IMG/VR virus record: IMGVR_UViG_3300037071_001952 | Coordinates: 1 to 44,164 of that record | DNA: 44,164 nt | Strand: one strand, 5' to 3' | Source of the DNA: a virus | Part shown: positions 8,811 to 17,644 of the stretch, in pieces | Layout: each line of letters begins with the position of its first letter | How positions within the stretch are numbered: the first letter of the stretch is position 1 | Translations under genes and position numbers: made by a program | The notes under the pieces: model-generated | The model's database searches: none | Seen by the model: the letters and a program-made list of their open reading frames with translations, nothing else | What the model was told of the DNA's origin: nothing

Positions 8811-9881
8811 ATGGCTGTTGCCGCACCGCAGGTCACAACGTCAGTCGAAGAGCGCAAGAACGTCAAGTCGTACTGGGACCGTGGGCTGCTCGAACGCGCC
8901 CACCCGTTGCTGGTCCACACCGACTTCGGCAACAAAGAGGGCGTGCCGAGGGGCTACGACGCCAGCAACCCCGGCGTCGTCGATGCCTACGAGTGGATGC
9001 GACCCGAGGCCATCCCCGTCAACCAGATCTGGACGGCAGCCAATGCGGCGCAGCGGCCCGAGGCGCTGTACTCGGCCGAGACGCTCGCCAACCACGTCCT
9101 CAATCTGGGCGGCTACCAAATCAGCCAGGGGCTGGACCCGACCTCGTCTGACGCGCAGCCCGTGGCGAAGAAGATCGCCATCACCCTGGTTTCGGCGACG
9201 CCGCAGGAGTACGGTGCCTACTACATCGGCAGCGCCCGCCTGGCGCGGTCGGGCCTGCACAACTTCCGCGAGATGGTGACCGACATCCTGGGCCAGAACA
9301 TGGGCGAGGTGCTGGATATCATCACGCGCAACCAGTTGTACGGCAACTTCTCGGTCATCTACGCCGGGGCCGCGACGAGCATCGACACGGTGGCGGCGGG
9401 CATGAAGCTCGGCTTCCAGGAGATCGTCGAGGCGGTGGCGCTGCTGAAGAGCGTGACCGCGCCGTACCAGCGCAACGGCCACTACGTCGCCATCATCGGC
9501 CCCAGCACCTGGGGGTCGATCATGCTCGACGCGCAGTTCCAGCAGACGGTCATCTTCGGCCAGAAGAACACGATGTTCGAAGGCAAGCTGGACAAGGGCG
9601 TCGTGCCGTGGGTCGGCGTCGAGTTCTACGAGAGCCCGTTCTCGTTCCATATGGCGGGGGCGCTGACCGAGGTGCATTCAACGTTCGTTTTTGCGCGTGA
9701 CGCATACGGCGTTGTGGACCTTGAGGGGATTGGGTCAAAAAACATCTTCCACGATGTTGGTTCAGCAGGATCCCAAGACCCACTGAACCAACGCTGGACA
9801 CAAGGTTGGAAGGGTTCGCATGTAGCCAAGGCGCTTGATAGTACACGAGGCGTAGAAATCAGGCATGCCGTCGCTATATAG
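8811..9881 (+). CDS. Major capsid protein, N4gp56 type
   Basis: 356 residues. I chose ATG 8811 because it follows a clear GGGAGG site. The frame stays open further upstream, without a ribosome site. Features of the N4gp56-type HK97-fold capsid family include the central GHYVAIIGPSTWG segment and the C-terminal W-x-Q-G-W-K-G-S-x-V-A-K-A-L-x-x-x-R-G-V signature. It follows the scaffold gene. From about 9670 to the stop, base composition changes sharply to AT-rich codons (for example gttttt, tcaaaaaac), while the family signature is kept. The stop overlaps a convergent HNH gene by 8 bp. Confidence 0.92.
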   Translation: MAVAAPQVTTSVEERKNVKSYWDRGLLERAHPLLVHTDFGNKEGVPRGYDASNPGVVDAYEWMRPEAIPVNQIWTAANAAQRPEALYSAETLANHVLNLGGYQISQGLDPTSSDAQPVAKKIAITLVSATPQEYGAYYIGSARLARSGLHNFREMVTDILGQNMGEVLDIITRNQLYGNFSVIYAGAATSIDTVAAGMKLGFQEIVEAVALLKSVTAPYQRNGHYVAIIGPSTWGSIMLDAQFQQTVIFGQKNTMFEGKLDKGVVPWVGVEFYESPFSFHMAGALTEVHSTFVFARDAYGVVDLEGIGSKNIFHDVGSAGSQDPLNQRWTQGWKGSHVAKALDSTRGVEIRHAVAI

Positions 9882-10434
9882 GTTTTTCGAGGGTTGGGGT
9901 TGGTGGACTCAGGTCTGGAAGCCCCTGCCAGACCTTCCGTGTCACGATGTCGGAGATGGTTGCCGGGTTGGACGAGAACCACCGCGAGAGATCGGCGTAG
10001 GTCACATGACGCTCGGCGTGCAAGAACCGAATAACCTGAGCGTCAATCGCTCTGAGCCAGAGATCTGGCGGCACCGAACGACGGCCACCCCACGGCGCGT
10101 CGGGGTTCTGCCACGCGGCACGACCGGCTGCTTTCATCTCCTCGATGTTCTCCAGATGGGTGCCGAGGTGCAGATGGCTGGGCCTGACGCAGGCGGGCCT
10201 GTGGCAGTCGTGCAGCACGAACAGACCGGGCGGCACCGGACTGTTGAACCATTCATACGACAGGACGTGAGCGCGACCGGGACGACCGTTGAACCGAAAC
10301 TGCCCGTAGACGTTGGGGCCGCGCCATTCGCCCGTGTCTCGGGCGTAGGTCATGAACAGCCAACAGCCGTCGGGGTCGTCGGACTTCTGAACCCGCGCCC
10401 AGAAATCAGCCACGGTGTTACGATGCGATGGCAT
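9874..10434 (-). CDS. HNH homing-type endonuclease with C-terminal helix-turn-helix
   Basis: 186 residues, antisense within the late operon. Residues about 35-110 match the HNH_3 layout: a YGQFRFNGR segment, AHVLSYE, then VLHDCHRPACVRPSHLHLGT with its His and Cys residues, and ENIEEM. Residues about 135-175 (VTYADLSRWFSSNPATISDI) look like a DNA-binding helix-turn-helix. Start ATG 10434 has only a weak AAAGG site. The stop overlaps the capsid stop by 8 bp. It is unrelated in sequence to the zinc-ribbon HNH gene at the join but sits in the same relative place: 3' of a virion gene, antisense, just before a hairpin and a GCTAGGA box. Confidence 0.92.
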   Translation of the reverse strand: MPSHRNTVADFWARVQKSDDPDGCWLFMTYARDTGEWRGPNVYGQFRFNGRPGRAHVLSYEWFNSPVPPGLFVLHDCHRPACVRPSHLHLGTHLENIEEMKAAGRAAWQNPDAPWGGRRSVPPDLWLRAIDAQVIRFLHAERHVTYADLSRWFSSNPATISDIVTRKVWQGLPDLSPPTPTLEKPI

Positions 10435-10456
10435 GGGAGCTACGACCTTTCATGCA

Positions 10457-10487
10457 ACGACGGCCGGGTGGTTACACGCCCGGTCGT
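10457..10487 (+). terminator. Bulged hairpin after the capsid/HNH insert
   Basis: CCGGG (10464-10468) pairs with CCCGG (10479-10483), extended by ACGA/TCGT across a 3-nt bulge, followed by CCCTATT. It could end rightward capsid transcripts. Weak T-run. Confidence 0.3.
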
Positions 10488-10515
10488 CCCTATTCACCTG
10501 CTAGGAGTATAGCCT

Positions 10516-11265
10516 ATGGCGACCCCGTCAGCCCCTGAGAAGGTGAACCACAAGGCAGGACCAGACGAACTGCAAGCCGCCGTGGCCCCGGCCGTCCACG
10601 ACCTGATGGACGACCTGAGCCAGACGACCGCGCCCGAGGTGCGCGAGGCCGTGGTCGAGGCCGTGGCGGCTGATGTCACGCCAGGACACATCGGTGACGC
10701 GCCGCTGGACATGAGCCGCCTGGTGGCCCAGGCGATTGCCGAGGTCTACCGCCAGGCGGGTCTGTCACCACCCGACGCCGCCGCGCTGGAAGCCGCCGCG
10801 CTCTCCCACGGCGTGGGCGTCTCCGGTCCCATCCCAGGTCATCCCGACCAGTCGATGCCGCTGACAACCGACGAGGTCAAGGAACGGGTGAACAAGGCCA
10901 GGATGTGGGAGCGCCAGATCTTGAGCCACCCGTCGGAGAAGAAGCAACGCACCATCGACGCCATCATGAGTAGCCCACCGATGACCTTCTTCTCGCCAGA
11001 GCCACGCCGCTTCTCCGTCAACACCGTCACCATCACCGTGCCGGAAGGTGAGATCAAGGCGAGGAACCACACCGACCGCTTCGGCAAACCCGACGGCGAC
11101 ATCACCGGCTGCGTCTACGTGGCGCGGCTGGTGGCAGAGCACAGCCAGGCGCGGCGCATGGAGATGACCGAACAGCGGCGGCTCAAGGAAACCATCATCT
11201 ACGGCGAGGTCGAGGACCGGCCCGAGGGGTTGTCGGGTATCCCCACACGCGGCAGTATCGAATAG
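10516..11265 (+). CDS. Conserved virion protein of unknown function
   Basis: 249 residues, ATG at 10516, AGGAG eight bases upstream. The N-terminal 110 residues are acidic and helical (Ala/Val/Glu/Asp-rich). The second half is mixed and includes PRRFSVNTVTITVPEGE and a Tyr/Arg-rich region. It follows the capsid and is separated from it by the inserted HNH gene. The helical N-terminus would suit a capsid-binding or head-completion protein, but there is no family signature I recognise. It is probably co-transcribed with the beta-rich gene 15 bp downstream. Confidence 0.7.
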   Translation: MATPSAPEKVNHKAGPDELQAAVAPAVHDLMDDLSQTTAPEVREAVVEAVAADVTPGHIGDAPLDMSRLVAQAIAEVYRQAGLSPPDAAALEAAALSHGVGVSGPIPGHPDQSMPLTTDEVKERVNKARMWERQILSHPSEKKQRTIDAIMSSPPMTFFSPEPRRFSVNTVTITVPEGEIKARNHTDRFGKPDGDITGCVYVARLVAEHSQARRMEMTEQRRLKETIIYGEVEDRPEGLSGIPTRGSIE

Positions 11266-11280
11266 CGCGAGGAGCGTGGC

Positions 11281-11949
11281 ATGTCCTACGGCGTGATGGC
11301 CCCCAGCACGGTCAAGCAGCAGCCCGCCACCATCCTATCGGGCAAGACGGTCGGCCCGGTCGTCGACATCTCGCGCTGGCGGGCGGGTGCCTTCCGCACC
11401 CCGGCTGGCGCGACGGCCACCAGCTACACCTTCAACGTGTCGAACACGGGCCTCGTCATGTACCCGTTGCGCGATGCGGCAGGCGCGGCCATCAGCCAGA
11501 CGGTGGTGGCGAACAAGTGGTTCGCGCTGCCACCCAGCGCGTTCAACTACAAGCAACTGCAACTCGTGCCCAACGCCGCGCCAGGCACCAACCAGGGCGT
11601 CTTCCTCACCGGCACCGACGGCCCCGCTTCGTGGGTGGAGATCGTCGCGCCCGTGGCGGTGGGGGCCGCGCCCACCATCACCGTGCCGCTGGAAGGCGCG
11701 AGCGCAGGCTCCTTCCTTATCCCGGCTGGCTGGACCGGCGCGACCGTCACCTTTGAGCGCGGCGCTGGTCCTGGCGACCTGTCGCCGCTGGTCGACGCTG
11801 CCAACGCCAACGTCACCCAGGCGGTGGCGGCTGACCGGTTGCTGACTATTCCTGCTGCCGCCTTCGGCGCGTCGCACCTGCGCGTCGTGGCCGTGTCGGT
11901 CCAGGCGGGTGGTGGCCTCGTCCGGTTCTGGTTGAAGCAAGAGGGGTAA
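11281..11949 (+). CDS. Beta-rich virion protein with two repeated domains
   Basis: 222 residues, ATG with GGAG site. Two similar halves are visible: residues about 38-105 and about 140-210 each run PAG..T..T(F)..., ...L.DAA.A...Q.V.A...., then (L/I)P..AF....L..V. This suggests an internal duplication of an approximately 65-residue beta-sandwich. Composition (Ala, Val, Gly, Thr, Ser) fits an exposed capsid decoration or head-fibre protein, inferred only from the fold-like pattern and its place after the capsid genes. Confidence 0.7.
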   Translation: MSYGVMAPSTVKQQPATILSGKTVGPVVDISRWRAGAFRTPAGATATSYTFNVSNTGLVMYPLRDAAGAAISQTVVANKWFALPPSAFNYKQLQLVPNAAPGTNQGVFLTGTDGPASWVEIVAPVAVGAAPTITVPLEGASAGSFLIPAGWTGATVTFERGAGPGDLSPLVDAANANVTQAVAADRLLTIPAAAFGASHLRVVAVSVQAGGGLVRFWLKQEG

Positions 11950-11952
11950 CCC

Positions 11953-12849
11953 GTGGTGGCGACGGCGCAGGCACTGCTGACGCGGGGCGACCTGCGCTGG
12001 CGCATCGCCAATCGGCTGGGCGGCTCAGAGGAGTGGGCCTGGCGCTCTGTCGCCGCGCCTGGCGCGACCCAGATCGTCGCGCCCCTGCTCGACCTCGTGG
12101 TCGGTGGGCTGAACGAGCAGCGCGGGCTGTGGGCCTTCTTCCCCGACGGTGCCAACGCCGGCCTGGAGCGGCGGGTGGTGGCCTTTCGGCCGTGGGATCC
12201 CGGCGACCCCGACGCCGTGCCGCCCGTGCCCGAGGAACTGCCGATGGTGGAATGGGCACCCAGCCTGCCCAGTCCGGTCGAGATGGGCGACCGCGTCGAC
12301 CTGAGCGTGCTGCGCCCCAGCCGCATCAACGACGCGATTGATGACGCCCTGCGCCTGATGGCCGAACCCACCGCCATCCCCGCCCAGATCGTGCTGGTCA
12401 CCGACGGCCTGTCCGACACACTGACGCTGCCCGCCAGCGCCGTGAGCGTGGCCGATTGCTCGTGGCTGGGCGAGGCCGATGTCGTCATCAACGGCGCGGA
12501 GGACGAGACGCGCAGCCTGCTGCCGCGTGGCAGTTGGGAGATGGTGCCAGGGCGTGGGCTGCGCGTGGGCAGCGTCGGGACGTGGGGGCCGCTGGGTTGG
12601 CACACGGGGCTGGTCCCGGCTGGTTGGCGGCTGCACGTTGACTATCGCCAGGCGGTGCCGCTGCCCGATCACGACGACGATCTGGTGCCGTGCCTGCCCC
12701 AGGCGGTCGTGGATAGCGCGGTCAGTGACCTGGCGATGGGCATGGCCGAGATGCGCCCGCTGCTGCCGTTGCTGTTGGACCAGGCGCAGCGCAGCAGATC
12801 GCGAGCGTCGCGACACGACTACGGTGCCGTCCGACCCGTTCAACCCTAG
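11953..12849 (+). CDS. Probable head-to-tail connector/adaptor protein
   Basis: 298 residues, GTG start three bases after the previous stop. Mixed alpha/beta. The C-terminal third (YRQAVPLPDHDDDLVPCLPQAV, followed by a helix ending LDQAQRSRSR) resembles the end of podoviral tail-tube/adaptor proteins, where a long helix follows a beta domain. This is an impression, not a firm family match. It lies between capsid-associated genes and the lysis cassette, a usual position for connector genes. Confidence 0.6.
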   Translation: MVATAQALLTRGDLRWRIANRLGGSEEWAWRSVAAPGATQIVAPLLDLVVGGLNEQRGLWAFFPDGANAGLERRVVAFRPWDPGDPDAVPPVPEELPMVEWAPSLPSPVEMGDRVDLSVLRPSRINDAIDDALRLMAEPTAIPAQIVLVTDGLSDTLTLPASAVSVADCSWLGEADVVINGAEDETRSLLPRGSWEMVPGRGLRVGSVGTWGPLGWHTGLVPAGWRLHVDYRQAVPLPDHDDDLVPCLPQAVVDSAVSDLAMGMAEMRPLLPLLLDQAQRSRSRASRHDYGAVRPVQP

Positions 12850-12858
12850 GAGGTCACC

Positions 12859-13005
12859 GTGCAAGTCGGCATCGCCCCCATCGGTATTGGGTTCATCATC
12901 GCTGTCATCGTGCTGATCGCGGCCATCGTGTTCACGCTCATCGGTCAACTCGACATCAAGCTCGGATTGCTGATCGCTGCGCTGGCCGTGGCCCGTTTGA
13001 CGTGA
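12859..13005 (+). CDS. Small two-helix membrane protein, candidate holin
   Basis: 48 residues, GTG start preceded by a perfect AGGAGG five bases away. Almost all hydrophobic: segment 1 about residues 8-28 (GIGFIIAVIVLIAAIVF), a polar hinge GQLDIKLG, then segment 2 about 36-47 (LLIAALAVA). The stop overlaps the next GTG (GTGA). It is immediately upstream of a TM/coiled-coil protein and the endolysin. Two short membrane segments in a lysis cassette fit a class II/III-like holin, which would release or trigger the endolysin. Hydrophobic character and position are direct observations. Holin function is inferred. Confidence 0.7.
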   Translation: MQVGIAPIGIGFIIAVIVLIAAIVFTLIGQLDIKLGLLIAALAVARLT

Positions 13006-13250
13006 GCGAGCGACAGTCTGGACCGTGGTATGCCAGACTGGTGAGTGAGCGCGGTATCGCTGCGGTCATGGTGGTCATCCTGCTGCTCGGGTTGTGGCAG
13101 ATCGTCGGCTCGCAGCAAGCCTTCCAGACCACGATGGCGGCTGAGGCGGTGCGGACCAACGAGAAACTGGGGCAGATGCAGATCGACCTCGCCGTGGTGA
13201 AGGGACAACTGGACCGCATCGAGCGACAGATGACGTCAGGTGGGCCATGA
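13002..13250 (+). CDS. Membrane-anchored coiled-coil protein of the lysis cassette
   Basis: 82 residues, GTG at 13002 overlapping the holin-candidate stop, and its own stop overlapping the endolysin ATG (ATGA). One transmembrane helix (about residues 19-38, GIAAVMVVILLLGLWQIVG) is followed by a heptad-like region (about 45-78, EKLGQMQIDLAVVKGQLDRI). Such small TM plus coiled-coil proteins in lysis operons are often second holins, holin regulators or spanin-like proteins. The sequence does not say which. Confidence 0.75.
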   Translation: MSERQSGPWYARLVSERGIAAVMVVILLLGLWQIVGSQQAFQTTMAAEAVRTNEKLGQMQIDLAVVKGQLDRIERQMTSGGP

Positions 13251-14602
13251 TTACGGCACAGTCACCGTTCCTTGGCGTCTGCTCTATCTCCCGCGACGGG
13301 TTCGTCTTCGTGCTGGCGCAGTACCCTGCCAACGCGGACCTGCTCAACGAGCGCGACCCGGGGCAGTACTGGGAGGTCTGCGTGCGCCACGGCGTGGACC
13401 CGAACTTCGTGCTCGCGATGCTGCAACACGAGAGCGGGTGCGGCACCCAGGGCACGGCTGTCCAAACAAAATCGTGGGGTAACACGCGCAGCCCCAGCTT
13501 CGGCGCGGTGCCCATCGGGCTGGTGGCAGGGCGCAGCGGCCACTTCCCTGCCTATGCCACGTGGCAGAACGGCTGCACCTCGACGGTGGCGCGACTATCA
13601 TCCCTGGTCTGGCCCGCCGTGGCCCCCTACGGTGAGCGGGCCAGTATTCAGGAGGTCTTCTCCCACCCAACCGGCGCGGTCTGGGCACCGGCTGGCGACC
13701 TGAACAACCCGGCTGGCTACCTCAACAGCGTGCTGGTCAGCATGAACCGGCACAGCGACCAGTCGGCCACGACCATCATCGCCACGGCACCGGTCACACC
13801 ACCGGTCTACCAGGACTACATCACCGTCAACTACACGCCTGGTCGGGCGGGCCACGACCCGCTTGCCATCGTGCTCCACGTCACGGCCGGGGCCAGCGCG
13901 TCGAGCGCCATTGGCTGGTTCAAGAACGACCGCAGCAACGTCAGTAGTCACTATGTGCTTGACCGCAATGGCGACATCTACGCCACCGTGCGCGAGCAGG
14001 ATCAGGCGTGGGTGAACGGCGTGGTCGAGCACCCCAATACGACCATCCCCATCATCGACGACTGGGTGCAGACGGGCACCAACCCCAACCTCGAAAGTTT
14101 GGGTATCGAAGTCGCGGGCTACTCGTCGATGCAGCCATCGGGCCAGCCACCAGAACTGGTGGGCTACACTGAGGCCCAGTTCGCGGCGCTCGACTACCTG
14201 TTGCCCGTGCTGAGCGACCGCTGGGCCATCCCGATTGCCGAGGATACGCTGTTCGGGCATCACGACATCAGTGGCACGCAGCGCATCAACTGCCCCGGCT
14301 TGAGCGCCGAGGAGTGGGACCGTGTCTACGCCAGCGGCCAGGCGATGACGCCCCACCCGTCGCGCAGTCCCGCCGACGCGGCGTTCGACGACTGGTGCGC
14401 GTTGTGGGATGACGAGGTAGTCTGGGCGGGCCAGATGCTGGGGCGGTATCACTGGTACAGCCTTGACCCGCTGCCGGTCGCGAGAACGGTGGGCAACCGC
14501 CTGCTCGCCTTCGACGGCGAGGTGGCCCACGACGCCACGGGCTGGACGCTGGACGAGTTCGAAGAGGCGGGCCAGGCGGTTGGTCAACTGATGATCTATT
14601 AG
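13247..14602 (+). CDS. Bifunctional endolysin: glucosaminidase-like domain + N-acetylmuramoyl-L-alanine amidase
   Basis: 451 residues, translationally coupled to the preceding gene. Residues about 40-170 resemble the glucosaminidase/lysozyme-like fold (catalytic Glu in QHESGCG, E62, then KSWGN and a C-terminal AGYLNSV). Residues about 190-355 form an amidase_2 (PGRP-like) domain with zinc ligands H212 (VLHVTAG), H339 (FGHHD) and C350 (INCPGL). A C-terminal tail of about 95 residues has no clear motif and may bind cell wall or assist folding. No signal peptide is visible, so export must depend on the adjacent holin candidate. Confidence 0.93.
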   Translation: MITAQSPFLGVCSISRDGFVFVLAQYPANADLLNERDPGQYWEVCVRHGVDPNFVLAMLQHESGCGTQGTAVQTKSWGNTRSPSFGAVPIGLVAGRSGHFPAYATWQNGCTSTVARLSSLVWPAVAPYGERASIQEVFSHPTGAVWAPAGDLNNPAGYLNSVLVSMNRHSDQSATTIIATAPVTPPVYQDYITVNYTPGRAGHDPLAIVLHVTAGASASSAIGWFKNDRSNVSSHYVLDRNGDIYATVREQDQAWVNGVVEHPNTTIPIIDDWVQTGTNPNLESLGIEVAGYSSMQPSGQPPELVGYTEAQFAALDYLLPVLSDRWAIPIAEDTLFGHHDISGTQRINCPGLSAEEWDRVYASGQAMTPHPSRSPADAAFDDWCALWDDEVVWAGQMLGRYHWYSLDPLPVARTVGNRLLAFDGEVAHDATGWTLDEFEEAGQAVGQLMIY

Positions 14603-14617
14603 ACGGGGGATCGCCGC

Positions 14618-14830
14618 GTGCTGACAGAAACCGGAAGCGCCGTCGTGATCGAACCGCTGGAGACACGCCTGCGTGCGCGGGTCGCCACGCTGCGCGAGAA
14701 CCGCGAGCGTTTCATCGCTGACGCGCAGCGCCAACTGGCCGCGCTCGACGCCGCCATTGCGGAGATGGACGCCATCCTCAACCCACCACCCGCCAACGAG
14801 AACGGGACGGAGCCGCATGAAGCAACTTGA
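14618..14830 (+). CDS. Small coiled-coil protein upstream of the tail fibre
   Basis: 70 residues, GTG start. Residues about 14-54 form a charged helix with heptad spacing (RLRARVATLRENRERFIADA...), ending in a short Pro/Asn tail. It overlaps the next gene by 14 bp in another frame, so it is probably translated with the fibre. Could be a fibre-assembly or attachment factor. Function unknown. Confidence 0.6.
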   Translation: MLTETGSAVVIEPLETRLRARVATLRENRERFIADAQRQLAALDAAIAEMDAILNPPPANENGTEPHEAT

Positions 14831-17639
14831 GGGCTACGTCGATGACGGTCGCGCCGCGCCGCTAGCCGGTGTCCCTGCCATCGCGACGGTGGTGGGCACG
14901 GGCGTGGTGGTGGGGTCGACCGCGACCGACGCCAACGGCCACTGGCAGTTCGACGATCTGCCCGAGGGCCAGGAGTACTTCGTCAACGTCGTCGATATCG
15001 ACGGCAATGCTGTGGTGCGCGGCCCCTGGTCGGGCGAAGTACGCGACGTGTGGGTGCGCGACCGTCTGTCCATGTCCACCACGGGCGTGGCTGACCTGCC
15101 CAACAGTGGCCGCACGCTGGTGGGTGGGTTGCCGCTGGTGCTGGACCCGTCTCCAGCCAACGGGTTGGAGTGGAGCGCGACGGGGCTGTTCAGCGCCAGT
15201 GGTGGCCTGACGCAAGACCTGGCCGACACGCTCTACGAGCCACTGGACAGCGCCTACACGAAGAGTGAGAGCGACGCTCGCTACGCCGAACTGACCGACG
15301 TGGACCCGTTCCCCCAGTACCTCACCTCGACCGAGGCGGACGCCCTGTTCCTCACCCCCGCCGAGGGCAACGCGGCCTACGCCACCACGGCCCACAATCA
15401 CGCTGCTGCCTATGTGGACGTGAGTGGCGATACGATGACCGGTAATCTGATCGTGAACCCCGGCACCCTGGACGTGGTCGGCGCGGTGTCGGTGTACAGC
15501 GGCCTCTGGGTCAACGGGCCGGTTGTCCTCGACACCATGCCGACCGTCGGTGGGGTGTCGTTGATAACACAGACCACCGCTGACACACGCTACCTGCAAC
15601 TGACCGGTGGCAGTGTCATGACCGGCCTGCTCGGCCCCAGCACCCACAACACCCGTGACCTGGGCACCACCGGCACGCGCTGGCGTGCGCTGTACGGTAT
15701 GACCGGCGACTTCACGACCAGCCTGACCGTGGCGACCAAACCGATCACGCCGTCGCCTGACGCGGCCAACATCATCGAGTTCCGCGCCAACGGGCTGTAC
15801 GCGGCAGCCGGTGCCGTGACCGACATCTGGGTCAATACGGGTGGCGACACGATGACCGGCGATCTGAACATGACCGCCAACGTGCTGCCGACCGTCACCA
15901 ACACCCACGACCTGGGCAGCACGTCCTTGCGCTGGCGCAAGGTGTGGGCGACGGATGTCGAGGCCACGGCCGCGTTACGCGCTGCCACAGTGGCGGTGGG
16001 TGGGTACGCCGTGCAAGCCTGGCCCGCCAATCGACCACGGCTTCAGATCGGGCAGGCCGGGACGATCCACGCCGTCGATGGCCTCTCGATGATGGAGTTT
16101 CGCGAGAACGCGTTCTATGACGGTGCGAACAAGGCGACGGTGACTGGCCCCAGCGGCCTGTTCCAGATGTACAGCGGCTACTTCTCGTTCCATACCGGGC
16201 CATCGGTCGCGGCTGGCGCGGCGGTGACGCTGACGGAACGGCTACGGCTCGACAATGACGGTCGGGTCTGGATCAGCCCGTTCACGTTCACGCCCAACGG
16301 CTACACGGCCAGCACGGGTCTGACCATCCATAGCCACGAGGATAGCTCCACCCGCGAGATGCTGACCCTGCACAAGGCAGGACCGCTTGGGTACGCCCGT
16401 ATTGCCACGCGCACGTCGCGTGGCGCGATCAACGCTCCCAGCGGCCAGGCGTCGGGCGACGACCTGTCCGCGTTCGAGGCGTGGGGGCATGACAACGCCA
16501 ACTACCGGCGTGCGACACGCATCACCGCGAACGTCGATGCCGCCACTGGCGCGACCTGGGTGCCGGGTCGCATCGGGATGTGGACGACCAGCACCACGGG
16601 AACGGAAACGGAGCGCGTGCGGCTCGACAGCGCGGGTGTCGTCAAGATCAACCCGCTGACCGACCCGGCGTTCCCGGCCGCGTACACCGGTCAGCCCGGT
16701 CTGCTCGTCCAGCACGAGGGTACGGGGCAGAACAACGGTCTGTCACTGGCGCGTGCCGCGAGCGAAACCGTCAGCGAGAAACTCACCTTCTGGCGCTCGC
16801 GTGGAACGTGGGCGTCGAAGGTGGCGATTGCCAACGCCGACGTGCTGGGCGCGATTGAGAACTGGGCCTGGAGCGGCGCGAACTGGCTCACCGCCAGCAG
16901 CATTCGCGCCTATGTCAGCGGCACGGTGACGACGACAGCGGTCCCAACGGCGCTCGACTTCCTGACCGCCGACAGCGCCGGGACGCTCGCCACGCGGCTG
17001 AGCATCGGACCTGATGGCGCGACCGCGATCACGGGTGCACTCACCGCGACGGTGCCAGCCGGGTCAGCCAACCCCATTATCGGTGAGTCACCGATGAGCC
17101 TCGCCACGGGCGGGCAGGGGCAACTGGTCGGCCAGGACACCACCGCGATGGCGATTGACGTGGGTGGCGTCTTGACGCTCAGAGGCAAGTACACGGCGGC
17201 AGGCGCAGTCGCCATGTTTGGGGCGATCAAGGGGGGCAAGTCGAATGCCACGGACGGCAACCTCGACACCTACCTCGCCTTCTACACACGGTCGAACGCG
17301 ACCGCCATCACGGAGCGGCTGCGGATCGGCGCGACCGGCCTGGTCGGCATTGGCGGGATGGTCGGGGGGGCGGCGGTGGCGCAACTCGATGTGATGGCCG
17401 TGGCAGCGGCGACGCCCGCGCTCTACGCTCGCGCCCACGCCAGCGCCGCTGCCGCACTCGCGTACTTTCAGGCCATCGGGCCGGGGGGTGCTGTGTCACT
17501 GGGCGCGAATACCAACGGCGTGGTGACGGGCGTGTCGCAGGCCAAGTCGAGCGTCACGACCGTCGCTCGCGCCGTTCCCTGGTACGACGTGGCCGGGACG
17601 TTCCTGGGCTGGATGCCGCTCTACAGCACGAGCGCATAG
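14817..17639 (+). CDS. Tail fibre / receptor-binding protein 1
   Basis: 940 residues from ATG 14817 (GACGGAG site). The open frame extends upstream but overlaps the small coiled-coil gene. Residues 1-50 look like a carboxypeptidase-regulatory/Ig-like domain (TATDANGHWQFDDLP). The centre has several fibre repeats of the form GDTMTG-x-L and THDLGSTSLRWRKVWA, typical of trimeric phage fibres. A long beta-rich C-terminal region follows, ending GWMPLYSTSA. Probably adsorbs to the host surface. Its C-terminal G-W-M-P-L-Y is matched by G-Y-I-P-L-Y in the second fibre at 20942-22339. Confidence 0.88.
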   Translation: MKQLEGYVDDGRAAPLAGVPAIATVVGTGVVVGSTATDANGHWQFDDLPEGQEYFVNVVDIDGNAVVRGPWSGEVRDVWVRDRLSMSTTGVADLPNSGRTLVGGLPLVLDPSPANGLEWSATGLFSASGGLTQDLADTLYEPLDSAYTKSESDARYAELTDVDPFPQYLTSTEADALFLTPAEGNAAYATTAHNHAAAYVDVSGDTMTGNLIVNPGTLDVVGAVSVYSGLWVNGPVVLDTMPTVGGVSLITQTTADTRYLQLTGGSVMTGLLGPSTHNTRDLGTTGTRWRALYGMTGDFTTSLTVATKPITPSPDAANIIEFRANGLYAAAGAVTDIWVNTGGDTMTGDLNMTANVLPTVTNTHDLGSTSLRWRKVWATDVEATAALRAATVAVGGYAVQAWPANRPRLQIGQAGTIHAVDGLSMMEFRENAFYDGANKATVTGPSGLFQMYSGYFSFHTGPSVAAGAAVTLTERLRLDNDGRVWISPFTFTPNGYTASTGLTIHSHEDSSTREMLTLHKAGPLGYARIATRTSRGAINAPSGQASGDDLSAFEAWGHDNANYRRATRITANVDAATGATWVPGRIGMWTTSTTGTETERVRLDSAGVVKINPLTDPAFPAAYTGQPGLLVQHEGTGQNNGLSLARAASETVSEKLTFWRSRGTWASKVAIANADVLGAIENWAWSGANWLTASSIRAYVSGTVTTTAVPTALDFLTADSAGTLATRLSIGPDGATAITGALTATVPAGSANPIIGESPMSLATGGQGQLVGQDTTAMAIDVGGVLTLRGKYTAAGAVAMFGAIKGGKSNATDGNLDTYLAFYTRSNATAITERLRIGATGLVGIGGMVGGAAVAQLDVMAVAAATPALYARAHASAAAALAYFQAIGPGGAVSLGANTNGVVTGVSQAKSSVTTVARAVPWYDVAGTFLGWMPLYSTSA

Positions 17640-17644
17640 GAGAC

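Noticed and set aside
13598-14818. 406-codon antisense frame across the endolysin
   Set aside because: Shadow of a gene with clear catalytic motifs.
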